Shown here: piece after piece, positions 22,661 to 33,629 of the stretch
Layout: each line of letters starts with the position of its first letter
Position numbering within the stretch: the first letter of the stretch is position 1
Source: Chara braunii
Taxonomy: Eukaryota > Streptophyta > Charophyceae > Charales > Characeae
Direction: 5' to 3'
DNA: 48,654 bases
Assembly: GCA_003427395.1 (NCBI GenBank)
Contig: BFEA01000151.1
Span: 96,281-144,934, forward strand
Notes under the pieces: model-generated
Told to the model about the DNA's origin: nothing
The model's input: only the letters and a program-made list of their open reading frames with translations
Databases searched by the model: none
Translations under genes and position numbers: made by a program

Positions 22661-23050
22661 ATATGATAACGAATGCATACAAACTATCTTTCATATCAAC
22701 CGTAACGTCGTTGGGGAACAACACCAATCCCCCTTTTTTTCCTCTCAATTCTTCCTCCTCCATCGTCATTCTCTTTTTCTTTCTACTTCTCCTTCTTCCT
22801 TCACCCTTTCTCTCCCCCTATATTTATCTCCTTCTCATTGCCATTTATACTGTGGAATCATAACGAAATAACAATATTGTGAACTGGATGTATACAAGTT
22901 ATCTTTCCTACCTGATACAGCCCGAGTAAGGGGCACTGCTTTCACGAGAGTCGCCTTTGTCCATTGGTGCGCTCTCTTTCTCTCTCTCACACACACACAC
23001 ACATACACATACACATACCCACACTTACTCGCGCATCAAATTAACAAGCG
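22661..23050. other. Low-complexity interval
   Basis: T/C-rich stretch at 22730-22830 and a CT/CA microsatellite at 22971-23010. Nothing else seen. Confidence 0.5.
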
Positions 23051-23054
23051 TGAC

Positions 23055-23570
23055 AACGTACATTATCTTATTTCAGTCGTAGATTTATCCGATCTTGCTC
23101 ATCTTATCGATGAAAGTAGAGTAAGGTATGTTATGGTATCGACGTTCACACGCACGTTCATTTCGTAATAGTGTATATTTCCATGTTCTAGCGGTAGGTT
23201 CGTTCGGTTTTGCTCTTGCTATCGTTGGAAAAACCATGAGTTCAGCCACGAGATCGATCACTTACTTGCTATCTTGCACCTTCACACACAAACACACGCA
23301 CACACGCTCACACGCTCACACCCACCCGTTAAGTAAGGTATACTTCCATATCCTTGCGGTATATTCATTAGACTTTGCTCGTCCTACCGATGATAGTAGC
23401 GTTATGTCGCTGCGACACACACTCATACACACACACACACACACAACACAACAAAGACATACACACACACGCACGCTTGTAGTAGTAGTGTATGTTTCTA
23501 TGTTCTAGCAGTCGATTCGCTTGATTTCGCTCTTGTTATTAATGGAAGTAGCGTGAGTATAGTCATGCGG
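23055..23570. repeat. Degenerate tandem repeat interspersed with (CA)n
   Basis: Four related units begin near 23057, 23172, 23338 and 23489. They share TCCATGTTCTAGCGGTAG-type and TTTTGCTCTTGCTATCG-type words followed by GGAAGTAGCGT. CA runs separate them. The unequal spacing (115, 166, 151) is due to the CA runs. Confidence 0.7.
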
Positions 23571-23901
23571 TTGAAGACTTACCTGTCGGCCGGTGCTCAT
23601 CCTATCGGTGGAAAATCTCTCCTCGCCGTCGTCGTCGCACACGCAACGAACCTGATCCGTCACCAAATGCAGCATACCGACCAACACTAGCGTGCCTACC
23701 AACGAGTCAGCCAGGCAACGGCCAACCTCATGATACTATCGGCGGACGCATCACACATCCTGCTTGTCTCCGCCCGCGCACATTGGTAAGTAGCAGATGC
23801 AGGGCCCAAACACTTGCGCCACTGCTCCTACTTATACGCCCGGATCGTCGCCTTCATCGACTGCAAGGGGAGATAAGTCGTCCTCTCTTCTCCCCTCTCT
23901 T

Positions 23902-23956
23902 TCTTCTTCTTCTTCTTCTTCTTCTTCTTCTTCTTCTTCTTCTTCTTCTTCTTCTT
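23902..23956. repeat. (CTT)n microsatellite 1
   Basis: About 18 uninterrupted CTT units, giving poly-Ser, poly-Leu or poly-Phe frames (for example 23783-24487 and 23797-24108) that I do not accept as genes. 23957-24190 is further CT-rich simple sequence. Confidence 0.95.
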
Positions 23957-24191
23957 TGCTGCGTGTTACTCCTTCCCCCGACGCTTTTCTTCCTTTGCAC
24001 ACTTTCTGCCAACTCGAGCTACCTTTGCGTGGTTCTCCTTTCCCTCATCACTCTCCTTGGTCTTCTTCTCGCTTTTCCATTCGTTTGTGTTCGCGGTCTT
24101 CTTCTTGACCACACTCACCACCTCCTTCCTAAGCTCTCGCTCTCTTTTCTCCTTCTCCTTCTACTTCTTTCACTCCCTCTTCTCCTCCTTC

Positions 24192-24237
24192 CTTCTTCTT
24201 CTTCTTCTTCTTCTTCTTCTTCTTCTTCTTCTTCTTC
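24192..24237. repeat. (CTT)n microsatellite 2
   Basis: About 15 CTT units in the same CT-rich tract, which fades out by about 24470. 24470-24699 shows no feature. Confidence 0.95.
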
Positions 24238-24699
24238 GTCTATTCTCTTTTTTCACAATGCTACCTTGTTACTTCCGTTGCGCATTATCTCTGCTGCCCC
24301 CGTTCTTGCATGCTTGTGCTTCCTCCCCGCACGCCTTCTTCTACCGCACGCCTTCTTCTACCACGTGATTTCCTCTTCCTCGCCTCGTTCCTCCTCTGCT
24401 TCCCACTTCTCACTAATTTCTACCTCTCGTTCCTCGCTGCGCTTTTCCTTTCACAATTTTACGAGCCTTTGCAATGTAGCACTGTAGTTCATGCGGCCAG
24501 TCGTTCGTGACCTCGGGCAGCCTGCTGCCCATAACGAACTACTCTGGCTGAATCTACCTTGATTCCGGAGGCAAACTCATGAATAGTGAATCTAAGAATC
24601 AACAAACGCAAGACCAGAAAGAAGACTAAGAAATTGAATATAATTGATTAAAAATAAAAAAATAAAAAACAGTGAAAGGAAAATAAAAATTGCTAACCA

Positions 24700-24727
24700 C
24701 CCCGTTGTGCCAACTGGCACAACGGGG
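24700..24727. other. Perfect 13-bp inverted repeat at head of repeat A
   Basis: CCCCGTTGTGCCA and TGGCACAACGGGG are exact reverse complements separated by two bases. The right arm contains the A-box-like sequence of the adjacent tRNA-like head. In copy 1 of the repeat the corresponding left arm is missing because the mate-pair adaptor abuts it. Confidence 0.9.
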
Positions 24728-24772
24728 CCTAACCGTAGCTAATCCCGTACTCAAGGTCACGGGTTCATGCCC
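24715..24772 (+). promoter_or_regulatory. Pol III-like internal promoter (A and B boxes)
   Basis: TGGCACAACGGG (24715-24726) matches TRGCNNAGYNGG at 11 of 12 positions. GGTTCATGCCC (24762-24772) matches GGTTCRANNCC at 10 of 11. The 35-base spacing suits a tRNA-derived promoter, suggesting that repeat A has a SINE-like head. Activity cannot be judged. Confidence 0.5.
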
Positions 24773-25995
24773 CCTTGGCCCGGAGTCGGGGTAACATCGC
24801 AACTCCCTTATAGCATAAAAAAGGTAGCTCATAGGCCATGGCAAATTCGATCCCTATACCTCCTATTTGACAATCTGCCACGAAACGTACTGAGCTAGCT
24901 TATACTTCAAGTAGAAGTGGAGCTCCCCTAGTATGTATAGAGCAGTGGCCCAGTCCAACTCGTGGGCCGAGCCCATTTTCTAAGCCTGTGTGTGTGTGCA
25001 CGCCTGCCTGTCTGCACGCTTATCTAAGTTTTTGTCGGACCATGTGAGTGTGTACCCCGCAAGGGTACTCAATTCATTGGAAGGTCCGAAGGGCCAGTAC
25101 TTACCCATGACCCCGACATTGAGGGCTGCAGAGGGGAAAAGTGGCGGGTAAAGAGGCCCTCGACACTTAAGAGTGGCGGAATAATACTCAAGTAGTAGAT
25201 AGGTCGGTACCATACCAAGTAGGGGTAGATGTACCGGATACTTGAGGCCGAGCAGAAGAAGACAACAGTTGGCATTTTTAAAGGCTCAGTATCGGTAGAT
25301 AGGCAGGTACCAGCTCAAGTAACTCGAGTTTAGGCCCTGTGCGAACGATATCAGAACTTGTAACCGTGTCTCTCTCTTCAAAGGGACAAAGGCACCGATT
25401 GCTTGGGTGGTCGTGCAGATACGAAGTCGCCACTCGAGAGGCGACTTCCTCTCTACATATGGGAGGCGGAGCTGGAGTCTCAACCCACCACGGTAGACGA
25501 GTAAGGGCAGAGGTACCGGCCGCCGTTACCTATTATGGTAGGCAGTGTGATTCTCTTGGCTGCCCCGACCTCATGGCCGGGGTTATATTAATTTTTCAGT
25601 CGTCTTTAGATCTTAGGGCGGTGCAACCTGCCGACTTTCCCATACCGGTCGGTCTGACACCCCCGGACTCATTCTAATTCATTTTTGCCTTACCGTCTGG
25701 TCCTTTAGACTGTGATCGCCGCATCCGCATGACCCTTTTTGTTTTTCTTCCAACCCTCCGACCCTTGCGACCGAAGGCTTTTAATTTTTATTAACCCTTA
25801 CTTGTTGTCGTATGCGTCGTATCACTGCGTATGATCACCTAGAAATTTCGGTCTCAATGGTCGAGAAGTTTGCTTCACGACGGTATGCCAGAAAAATTCT
25901 CACTTTTTACTCCAGACTGTCTCCGACAAGGCAACCAGCATTGATACTGTATCGAATGCAAATTTTGAGCAAATTCCCTTGTAAGGGTGTTTGCT
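24720..25995 (+). repeat. Dispersed repeat A, copy 2
   Basis: Direct repeat of 73-1361, 24.6 kb downstream and in the same orientation. It keeps the CTCATGGCCGGGGTTATATT, CTCTCTACATATGGGAGG and GTATGATCACCTAGAAATTT blocks. Divergence by point changes and small indels indicates independent old insertions or an old duplication. Confidence 0.88.
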
Positions 25996-26034
25996 CCCTG
26001 AACGTGCTCCAAGCTTGAGACAATTCTTTCTAGT

Positions 26035-26360
26035 GTCTTGAGTGTGATAAGGCTCATTTTTCCTTGGCCTTGGCACCCCTCCGCAGTCCGTTATTTCTCG
26101 AACTGCAGTAATGCCCTTTTTTCTAATCTTATTGCCCCAGAACCTGCCCAAAACTGAAACAAATAAAGCGGTTAATTTCCAAGTGCATTTGGAGTCAATA
26201 TTGGTTTCGGATGTACTCAAAACATGTGTTTTTCCTCCCTCTTGTAATCCGTTGTATCTCGGTTCCAAGAGGTCTTGATTTTCTTTGATCTTCTTAGTAA
26301 AATATAAAGAAAATCAATATATTTTGTAATCGATTCACCCTTGGAGGAATCCGGTTACAA
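26035..26360 (+). repeat. Repeat X, copy 1
   Basis: Aligns colinearly with 27880-28200. Shared words include GCAGTCCGTTA.TTCTCG, CCAAAACTGAAACAAA/AAATTGAAACAAAA, AAGTGCATTTGGA, AAACATGTGTTT and ATATTTTGTAAT. A shorter third copy of its first part lies at about 27268-27350. No coding capacity. Confidence 0.8.
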
Positions 26361-28103
26361 ATCTCTCAAATTATCGTTTTTCACCGTTAGCGACTTTTTT
26401 TTTTCTTTTTTTTTTCCTTTCCTTTGCACTCCAAATTCGAACATTAGAGACTTATCAGTCCCTACTTGTGTCATTCCCTACTTACGGTCAACTCACTCAC
26501 TCCCTCTCATCCTCTTTTGTCTCATTCTCCCTTATTTTTCTTTTTTTTTTTCTTTTTTTTTCTTTTTCTGACATGCAAGAGAGAAGGTTAACAACAGTCG
26601 TATTTTTCACCACCACTTCAGGATATCCTTCACCACTTCAGGATGCAGCCTGCCTAAACAGGTGGTTTTCAGGGTCTTCGGGTCTTTCACCACTTTAGGA
26701 CACCCTTCACCACTTTAAGATGCAGTCTACCTAAACAGGTGGTTTTCAAGATCTTCGGGACTTTCACCACTTCAGGACCATTCAGGATTTTGATACTGTT
26801 TTGGACAGTCTGAAAATCCTGAATGGTCATGAAGTGGTGAAAGTCCCGAAGACCCTGAAAACCACCTGTTTAGGCAGGCTGCATCTTGAAACCACTTCAG
26901 GACACTCTTCACCACTTCAAGATGCAGCCTATCTAAACAGGTGGTTTTCAGGGTCTTCAGAACTTTCACCACTTCAGGACCATTCAGGACTTTCAAACTG
27001 TTTTTGGCAGTCTGAAAATCCTGAATGGTCCTAAAGTGGTGAAAGTCCCGAACACCTTGAAAACCACCTGTTTAGGCAGGCTGCATCTTGAAACCACTTC
27101 ACGACACTCTTCACCACTTCAGGATGCAGCCTACCTAAACAGGTGGTTTTCAGGGTCTTCGGACATTTCACCACTTCAGGACCATTCAGGATTTTTAGAC
27201 TGCCCAAAACTCTCACTTCAGAATTTTCATTCCTGAATTTTCATCTACTCGTTAACTAGCTATTGAGGGTTTTTCTAGGCCATACATCTCGATTCAGGTC
27301 TAGTTTATGCCCAAGGTGTAGTCCGTTAATTCTCGGACTGCAATTATGGCACCCCCATAGTCACGAGAGTCTCGTTTTATCATCTTTTGCTCCAAATTGT
27401 GGCCCTTCCTACTCCAATTTTCTCTTGGTAGCTCATTTCTATCGCGGGGCCTCCGAAGTCTCCATTTTCTCTAAGGTGGCTGGTCCGAGATATCTCGGAT
27501 TGCAGTCCATACCCTCCTTTATACTTCTTTGCTTCCTTTTTCCTCTTCGGCTCTCCCATTTCCCCTCACTAGTGTTTGCACTAGCGGTGTTAATATTCTC
27601 AGTCATTTAGATTTTGATCTTGACGGCGCAGCTTGCTTTAAATGTTTATCCTCACGCCGTTCTATAGTTCTTCTTGGAACAACTCCAGTCCCCGACACTT
27701 GTCCTACGCTAGTCCCTGACACTTGTCTCGTTGGTGATCCCATCGGCACACGTCGCAAAATGTGATCATTTTTACTTGGTCCCACGCGATCCCCGATATC
27801 ATTCATCTTGCGGCCGTTGTTCACCATCGTTTTTTTATCCTCATTCATGAACCCCACTTTTTTTGTGTCTTGTGGCAGTCAAGGCCTTTTTTCTCATGGC
27901 CTTGACACTCCGTTGCAGTCCGTTACTTCTCGGAGTGCAATGGTGACCCTTTTCCTAGTCCAATTTTCCCCATGTTTGCCCAAAATTGAAACAAAATAAA
28001 GCGGTACATCCCCAAGTGCATTTGGACCCAATACTGGCTTCGGACGTACTTGAAACATGTGTTTGCTTCACTTGTCGTTGTTCGTTACATCTCGGTAAAC
28101 AAC
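26083..28103. repeat. Dispersed small hairpins, loop type TTAYTTCT
   Basis: Six small hairpins have the form CCG, 8-base loop, CGG. Four are at 26083-26106 (arms GCAGTCCG / CGAACTGC), 26237-26271 (arms CCTCTTG..CCG / CGG..CAAGAGG), 27317-27342 (TGTAGTCCG / CGGACTGCA) and 27482-27503 (GTCCG / CGGAT). The last two are at 27913-27940 (TTGCAGTCCG / CGGAGTGCAA) and 28077-28103 (GTTGTT / AACAAC). Loops are TTATTTCT, TTGTATCT, TTAATTCT, AGATATCT, TTACTTCT and TTACATCT. Several belong to the repeat X copies. Confidence 0.6.
26627..27203. repeat. Alternating palindromic repeat array
   Basis: A ~95-bp arm (TTCACCACTTCA.GATGCAG ... CCTAAACAGGTGGTTTTCAGG ... TTCAGGACCATTCAGGA) occurs forward at about 26627, 26706, 26907 and 27110 (the first is partial). 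It occurs inverted at about 26805-26900 and 27008-27104. Two near-perfect long hairpins result (26706-26900 and 26907-27104), each with a short A/CTGTTTTTGG loop, plus a forward arm without partner. Open frames across it exist on both strands only because the repeats are open. Confidence 0.92.
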
Positions 28104-28200
28104 CTTTTTGAATTTTCTTAATTTTCTCTTTGAAAATAAAAAATAATGCATATATTTTGTAATTGTTTAATTCTGGGATGAGTCTGGTCACAAAATGTAC
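27880..28200 (+). repeat. Repeat X, copy 2
   Basis: Second full copy of the 26035-26360 unit, direct orientation, on the other side of the palindromic array. Between the array and this copy (27204-27880) is C/T-rich sequence with only the partial third copy. Confidence 0.8.
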
Positions 28201-29065
28201 CGAAAACATGTGCTCTAGTTGTCTGTTTCCGTCCGTTTTTATCCCAACTTCATCTGGACGTGATGCAGTCCTTGTTTAAGGTCCTTAGGTTCAAGGCCCT
28301 TAGGCCACTTTTGGTAAGGGCAAGTTGGCCACGATGTGGCGGCTTGCCCTTTTTCCCTTCCCACTCTCTTTTTTTTCTCTCATTCTCTCTCTAGGCTATT
28401 TTTTTCTCACCCTTGCTGTGCGTTTTACTCCGGATCACCCAAGGACCTTATTTTTCAGGTTCAGCATACCCGGGTCATTCACTTTCAAGGCCCTTTTGAT
28501 CCATTGCATTCCCTTTGGGTCTTTTTCTAGTTTCAAGGTTTGGGGTCTCGCAATTGAGTCTCTCCTCCTCCTTTTCCAGCCCTCTTTATCCTGGTTTCTA
28601 AGGCCACTGACACTCATTTTTTAGGTCGTCCGTGGCCGGCACTTGCTTGGGTGACGCCTACGAACTATTTCTTTGTATTCCTCTTGCTTGGTCCATGGTC
28701 CTTGGCTTTCCTCATGCCGAATCTAGGTGGACCTCTCGACCTCATGCTACACTCTCATGTGCTGGCGTCACAACACAATTTTCCTTGACGTCGATGACCC
28801 CCTTCCACCTGCAGTACTTGGCCTCAGGGTGTTATTTTCTCAATGGTTCCCCTTCTTTGAGAAGGTGGGCCTCCTTTATTATTTTTTTGCAGCACCTTGC
28901 CACTTGTTACTCTGTTGGTCTATTCCTGACCCAATGGCTCCGGCGGCCTTGGGCATCCTCTTGGGTCCTTGGCGCCGACACTCCTGCCTTGATCCTTCAT
29001 TTTTTTATGTCTCTCTTGTTCCCTCATTCCGGATTCCTCTACCATGCACATTTTAGCCATATATC
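28201..29065. other. Intergenic, no gene recognised
   Basis: C/T-rich sequence. The plus-strand frame at 28632-29093 (153 codons) is Leu/Ser/Phe-rich and resembles no family, although its last residues (ISCLKGRDL) loosely resemble the LINE endonuclease N-terminus (MCLRETKLD in LINE B). LINE A may therefore begin slightly earlier than annotated. Confidence 0.35.
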
Positions 29066-29674
29066 ATGTCTCAAAGGTCGGGACTTGATTTAGGAACCAC
29101 AGGTCCCGACAACGTCCCCCAGGTTTGGTCACCAAACCAAGGCTCATGTGGAGGGGTCGCAATTCTGTTGAACAAAAACAGAAACGTTGAAATACTTGAC
29201 CATTACGTGGATCTGTCGGGCAGACGGGCCTGGGTCAAAGTGGGAGTGGGGCAGCAAGAGCGGGTAGTGGCAACAATACATGCGTCATTGAAAAAAAAGG
29301 TACGAGTGATTTTTATGAATGATCTACCATGCTGTCTACTTGACATAGACATTCTGATTATAGAGCGTAATTGCAATCAGATCCTGGATGAAAACAAAGG
29401 AGTAGGGTTGAGAGAGTCAACAAGATCTGTCCTACGGATTACTGACTTTATGACAAATTTCCATCAGTACGACCCGTATAGACTGACACACTCCTTAGAC
29501 ACAGGACACACTTGGTTCCCACATCTGCGTCATGGAAGACATTTATACTACTTCCTGGTAAACAAGACTGGATTGGGAGCGCTTGTGACAGTTAATACTC
29601 CAAATCAACCCCTCTCCGATCACTGCACAGTGGTAGCAAAATTCAGAATCGGAGAAGATGGTACTTCAGGTTAA
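29066..29674 (+). pseudogene. LINE A endonuclease remnant (ORF2 N-terminal part)
   Basis: The product aligns with the LINE B endonuclease from GGVAILLNKN to the SDHCTVV motif near the end. The exonuclease-endonuclease-phosphatase fold would supply the nick that primes reverse transcription. The catalytic Asp/Asn motif GDWN of LINE B is replaced (IIERNCNQ) and the N-terminal catalytic segment (WNVRGLG, ETKL) is absent, so it cannot be active. The final SDH motif is still readable. Confidence 0.8.
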
Positions 29675-29949
29675 ACACGAAAAACTTGAAAGATCCAAAT
29701 CTCAAGGATTGAGTAATTCAATTTTGGGGAAGATAGTCTAATCAGAAAGACCAGTTTGTCTCTCTTGCAGATTGGTGGGAAGCCGATTCCAAGATTCTAT
29801 CTAATATGTTGAATGCGTTCTCGAAGATGATGGCGATGGAGCGGAATAAAGAAGAACGGAGATGTAGGAGGAAGGTGGAGTATGTCGAGCAGCAAATGTA
29901 TGACCATCTAATTTTAGAGATGGTATGGGGAAAAGAATGAGCCAATAGA

Positions 29950-31140
29950 GTGGAGGAGTGGAACAGAATCCAACAAGAGAAGGCGGGGACTTGGGCGGAA
30001 AGGTTAAAGGTTAAAGGAATCGTAGTCTATGATCGAATGACAAAAGACTCCTTTCATAAACTGCTGACACGAAGAACGACACAACCTATGATAGGATTAA
30101 CACATCCTTTCTACGACACAAAACCTCAAGCCTCTCGCCTGCTCGACCTGTGCAAGTACGCAACATGCTACTATCAGGACATTATCACGACAAGGAGGCC
30201 AGATGAGGGAGTTGATGTCAACTTGGCACTTAATAGTAATTATTGGAGTAACTTGAACGGCAGACTGCCGCAACACGACCAGCGAGATCTAGACAGACCG
30301 GTTACGGTGGAGGAAGCAAAAACCACTTTGGGCTCAATGGCAAAGAGGAAGGCCCTAGGGAACAATGGGATGCCAGTGGAGTTTTACTCCGTCTTCTTGT
30401 AGATCATGGGGAAGGACCTGGTCAACATTTATAACGAAGTTCTGACAGGTGGACAACTACCGCGAAATGTATGTAATAGCATTATTTCTATCCTATTTAA
30501 GAAGGGTGACAAAAGTGAAATCCGGAATTGGAGACCCATTTCCCTCTTGAATGTGGCATATAAAATTATTGCCAAGTTTTGGCTAGAAGGTTAGCTAATT
30601 ACTTGTCGGATCTAATACTTGAGGACCAGGCAACATTTATAAATATTTATAAATATAATTATTGCTATTGAGTAAATGGAGACGGTGTAGGAAGGGAACT
30701 TGGACTTCGCAATCCTTCTCCTGGACATGGAGAAAGCATATGACTGGGTAAACTGGTCATATTTCCTCACACCTCTCAGGTGGCTAGGATTTTGGGAAAG
30801 CTTCTGCAAGTGGGTAATCGTGATGTACTCGCACTCAACGACGTCAATGATGATAAATGGACACTTCTCAAAGGTCTTCCAGTTATTCAGATCATTGTGG
30901 CAAGGTTGTCCGTTGGCACCACTCCTCTTTATAGTCCAACTGGAAACCGTGTTTTGCAACATTCGAGATCACAGTGACGTCAAGGGTTTGCCAACCGAGG
31001 GAAGAGACTGCCGAATCAAAGCACTTGTCGATGATCTATTCATTGCTGTAAAAAATACAGACTATGCATTAATATCCTTAAGGGTGTGTCTGAGGGACTA
31101 TGAGGATCTATCGGAAGCGGCGATCATTTGGTCGAAATAA
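29950..31140 (+). pseudogene. LINE A reverse transcriptase remnant
   Basis: Fingers and palm are readable: ALGNNGMPVEFYSVF, ILFKKGDKSEIRNWRPISLL, LLLDMEKAYDWVNWSYF, the QGCPLA motif (Arg before it is Trp: SLWQGCPLA) and the catalytic box KALVDDLF. In-frame stops lie at 30400-30402 and 30592-30594. A frameshift near 30580 hides ARRLANYL, and two more stops near 30672 and 30690 precede LDFAILLLD. A short duplicated ATAAATATTT stretch lies at 30635-30657. The catalytic box has Val-Asp-Asp after Leu instead of the usual (F/Y)ADD. Confidence 0.88.
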
Positions 31141-32660
31141 ACCAACTTTCGACCAAGCTCCTTCTCGTTGAAGGTCCAATAGGGTATGCAGAGAGTGGAG
31201 AACAATCAATCAAAATGCTTCCTCGGAGTTCAAGTGGCCAAGTTTTTTTGTGCAACCGACCAAGACGAGTTATTACTACATAAGGTGTTATACCAGATAT
31301 CTATCTGGGGTGAGCTCCCCACCTGTCATTGATGGGAATAGTTCTGGTGGTGAACGAGGCTTTATTCGTTGTGCTTTGGTATGTGGGAAAAATCAGACCA
31401 CTGGGTGGGGAGGTGAGAATGATAGTGAAAAGGAGATCAGCACGGTTCATTTGGAAACCATTTGGCTCAGAATCAGAAGGTTTCCTCTCGAAGGTAGCCT
31501 GGGATACCATATGGCACCCTCGGATAGAAGGAGGTCTTGGATTGAAGGACCCAAGTAAACAAAATACATCAATATTGGCACACAGGGTAATAAAGTCTTT
31601 GACTTGCACATCGAACGATCACTGGATTAGGCTCGCGGGACAAGCTCTGGCGAGAAGTTGGTACCTGAAGGATCCAGAGGACACCTGGGCTTGCATATGG
31701 ATTGATTTGTACGTACGCAGGTCGGTGAAGTTCGGACTCTGAACAGGTTTTCTGAAGTCATGGCAAAAAATTAAGCTAGATCGTTGGAGAAAACCAGTCA
31801 CCAAACAGGAAGTCCTGCTGCAAATTCTATTTGAAAACCCTTTGATAAGAGATGGAAAAGGCGACAGTTTGCAGCAGACAGAGTCGTAGGGAGCTTCGAG
31901 AGATCTTGGGTCAAGCGTGGAATATCCCGCATTACGGATATTTGGGATGAATTTAGGGGAAATTGGCAGACGTCATTAGACCTCAAACAGGAACTAGGGA
32001 ACTTGAAAGGATCAGAGGAGAAGCTAACTGCAATCATTGTTGCGGTCCTCCCGACATGGAAGGCACTGTTGTGGATCCGTCGGGCTCTTTGTATATGGAT
32101 AAGTTGGATAAGGGAAGACATGAGTATTGGAGGTTTACTCAATACACCGACGATGGCGGGATGAACTTTGAATGTTGGAAAACGAGGGAGGCAAGTGGGT
32201 CGATGAAGCTATGCTTAATTAAGGAGGAAGATTGATCTGGGCGACCACCTGCTATACTAGCGCAAGTTGGAGCCCGAGAAACCTGCGATGACGACGGATC
32301 CTGGTCGGTCTCAATCATGGGTGGAGGACACGATATCGCAATGTTAAAGGAAAACCCAAGACAGTGGGCCCGGAGAGGAAGAGGCAAAGAGGGAGAAGAC
32401 AAACCACTAGCAGAGCACGAGACGGAGCGGGAATACAGAATCCAAGAGTCTGGCAGAATGCCCCAAGGGGTCACGGTTGCAATAGACAGATGGGTCAAGA
32501 TGCTGCATACGGAGCCATAACATGTTACCCAGGCCTTATTACGATGCTGGCACCAATTGATCATGATTCTCAGTCGATGACTAGCAGCCACGCGTTGGCT
32601 ACTCTCCATGTTGGTCACGCCGTCCACTGTATGGCTGACGGAAAGGGGCTTGAGGATAGA
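31141..32660 (+). pseudogene. LINE A ORF2 thumb/connection region
   Basis: Scattered frames align with LINE B: KCFLGVQVAK (31218-31245), RFIWKP...GFLSKVAW and RIEGGLGLKD (31329-31742), then EYWRFTQYTDDG and FECW in 31963-32235. Stops and frame changes are frequent. This segment joins the polymerase to the zinc-binding tail in plant-type LINEs. Confidence 0.75.
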
Positions 32661-32667
32661 GACAGTA

Positions 32668-32983
32668 TGTGGGAGGTGCAAGTGGGCGTTTGAATCAACA
32701 ATCCACCTTTGGCGGGACTGCCCAGCGTCAACTCGCATTTGGAGTTGGTGGTCAAGACAATTGGAATCAGATATCAGATAAGGTTTTTCCCTGGGATAAA
32801 ACGTGGATTCTCTTGAGGGGCATCCCATATAACTTTCAATTGGGGGAGGGTTGGGGGTATGTGGCTCAAGTGACTCAGGCCACTGGTTACACTGCCATCT
32901 GGCAGGGACGAAACCAGCAAATATTCAATAATGAGGATATGGCACACAAGGAGATGACCAACAACGTCGGGAGTCAAATATGA
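32668..32983 (+). pseudogene. LINE A ORF2 C-terminal zf-RVT region
   Basis: The frame starting at 32668 reads CGRCKWAFESTIHLWRDC followed by PASTRIW. This is the zf-RVT zinc-binding pattern CX2C...HX4C found near the C-terminus of plant LINE ORF2 proteins. A frameshift moves the reading to TGYTAIWQGRNQQIFN and a final DWRRK region (to about 33090). LINE B has the matching sequence, so the assignment is firm although the frame is broken. Confidence 0.85.
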
Positions 32984-33610
32984 AATGCCATTGTAGCGGA
33001 CTGGAGGAGGAAAGGAGAAGAAGGGGCAAGCAGAAAACAAGGAAGGAGGTGGTTCATGGGCTGCCAGGGGAAGTCTGGTGACGGTATAGAACACTGGGAG
33101 CTTGAAATTCTCGGATTGGTTGAGTAAATAGGATTGATGGGCTTTCGTAGTAGTCCATAGACTCGGAGGAGGTTATGTGTTTGTGGTAATTATGACGCAC
33201 AACTAAGTACTCGATTGTTATTTTCTGCAGCAGGAGGCAGGAGGGATGGTTTGGGCTTGAGAGTGCCAAGTGGTTTTTGGACTGACAATCTGCCCTGCCG
33301 TGTAGGCAGGGTTATCACATGGGTTGTAATAGGCCAGTGATAGGTAGAACATGATATATTCTCTCCTCTCTTTTGTTTTAGCGTGGGAAGGGTGGAAGAC
33401 CAAGCCCATGCCTTTATTTTTTTGATTTACTTTATTTTCGATTGATTTAGTTGTAAAGGTTTGATGTTTGTGTGGCTCTGCCAAGTGTTGTTGGGGTAGA
33501 ACCCACCGAAATTGGGTGATGGTACATGGTTGTGTCGTGTTTTCTCCGGGTTGTTGGTGAGGAATTTCCGACCTCATGGTCTTTCATGATAATGGACTCC
33601 TTGTTTTTTC

Positions 33611-33629
33611 CAAAAAAAAAAAAAAAAAA
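33611..33629 (+). other. LINE A poly(A) tail
   Basis: A pure A run directly follows the 3' UTR end GTTTTTTCC. LINE B ends at the corresponding position with its own A/T-rich tail, which fixes the 3' end of the family. Confidence 0.85.

Larger units (their letters stand above)
29066..33629 (+). mobile_element. LINE A, L1-like retrotransposon, 5'-truncated, decayed
   Basis: From the middle of the endonuclease to a poly(A) tail, this region is colinear with ORF2 and the 3' UTR of LINE B on the opposite strand. ORF1 and the endonuclease N-terminus are missing, as expected for 5' truncation during target-primed reverse transcription. The reading frame is broken by several stops and frameshifts. 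The 3' UTRs of A and B share words such as GGGTTGTTGGTGAGGA / GGGTTGTTTGTTGAGGA before the tail. No target-site duplication was found. Confidence 0.88.

Noticed and set aside
23783-24487. 234-codon open frame
   Set aside because: Poly-Leu/Ser product of (CTT)n and CT-rich simple sequence; overlapping frames are equally open.
26772-27236. Overlapping ORFs on both strands with repeated PLQD/LNRWFSG words
   Set aside because: Both strands of the palindromic array give the same peptide repeats, which is a property of the inverted DNA repeats.
32139-32828. 229-codon minus-strand ORF opposite LINE A
   Set aside because: It is antisense to the LINE A connection and zf-RVT region, whose plus-strand homology to LINE B explains the sequence.
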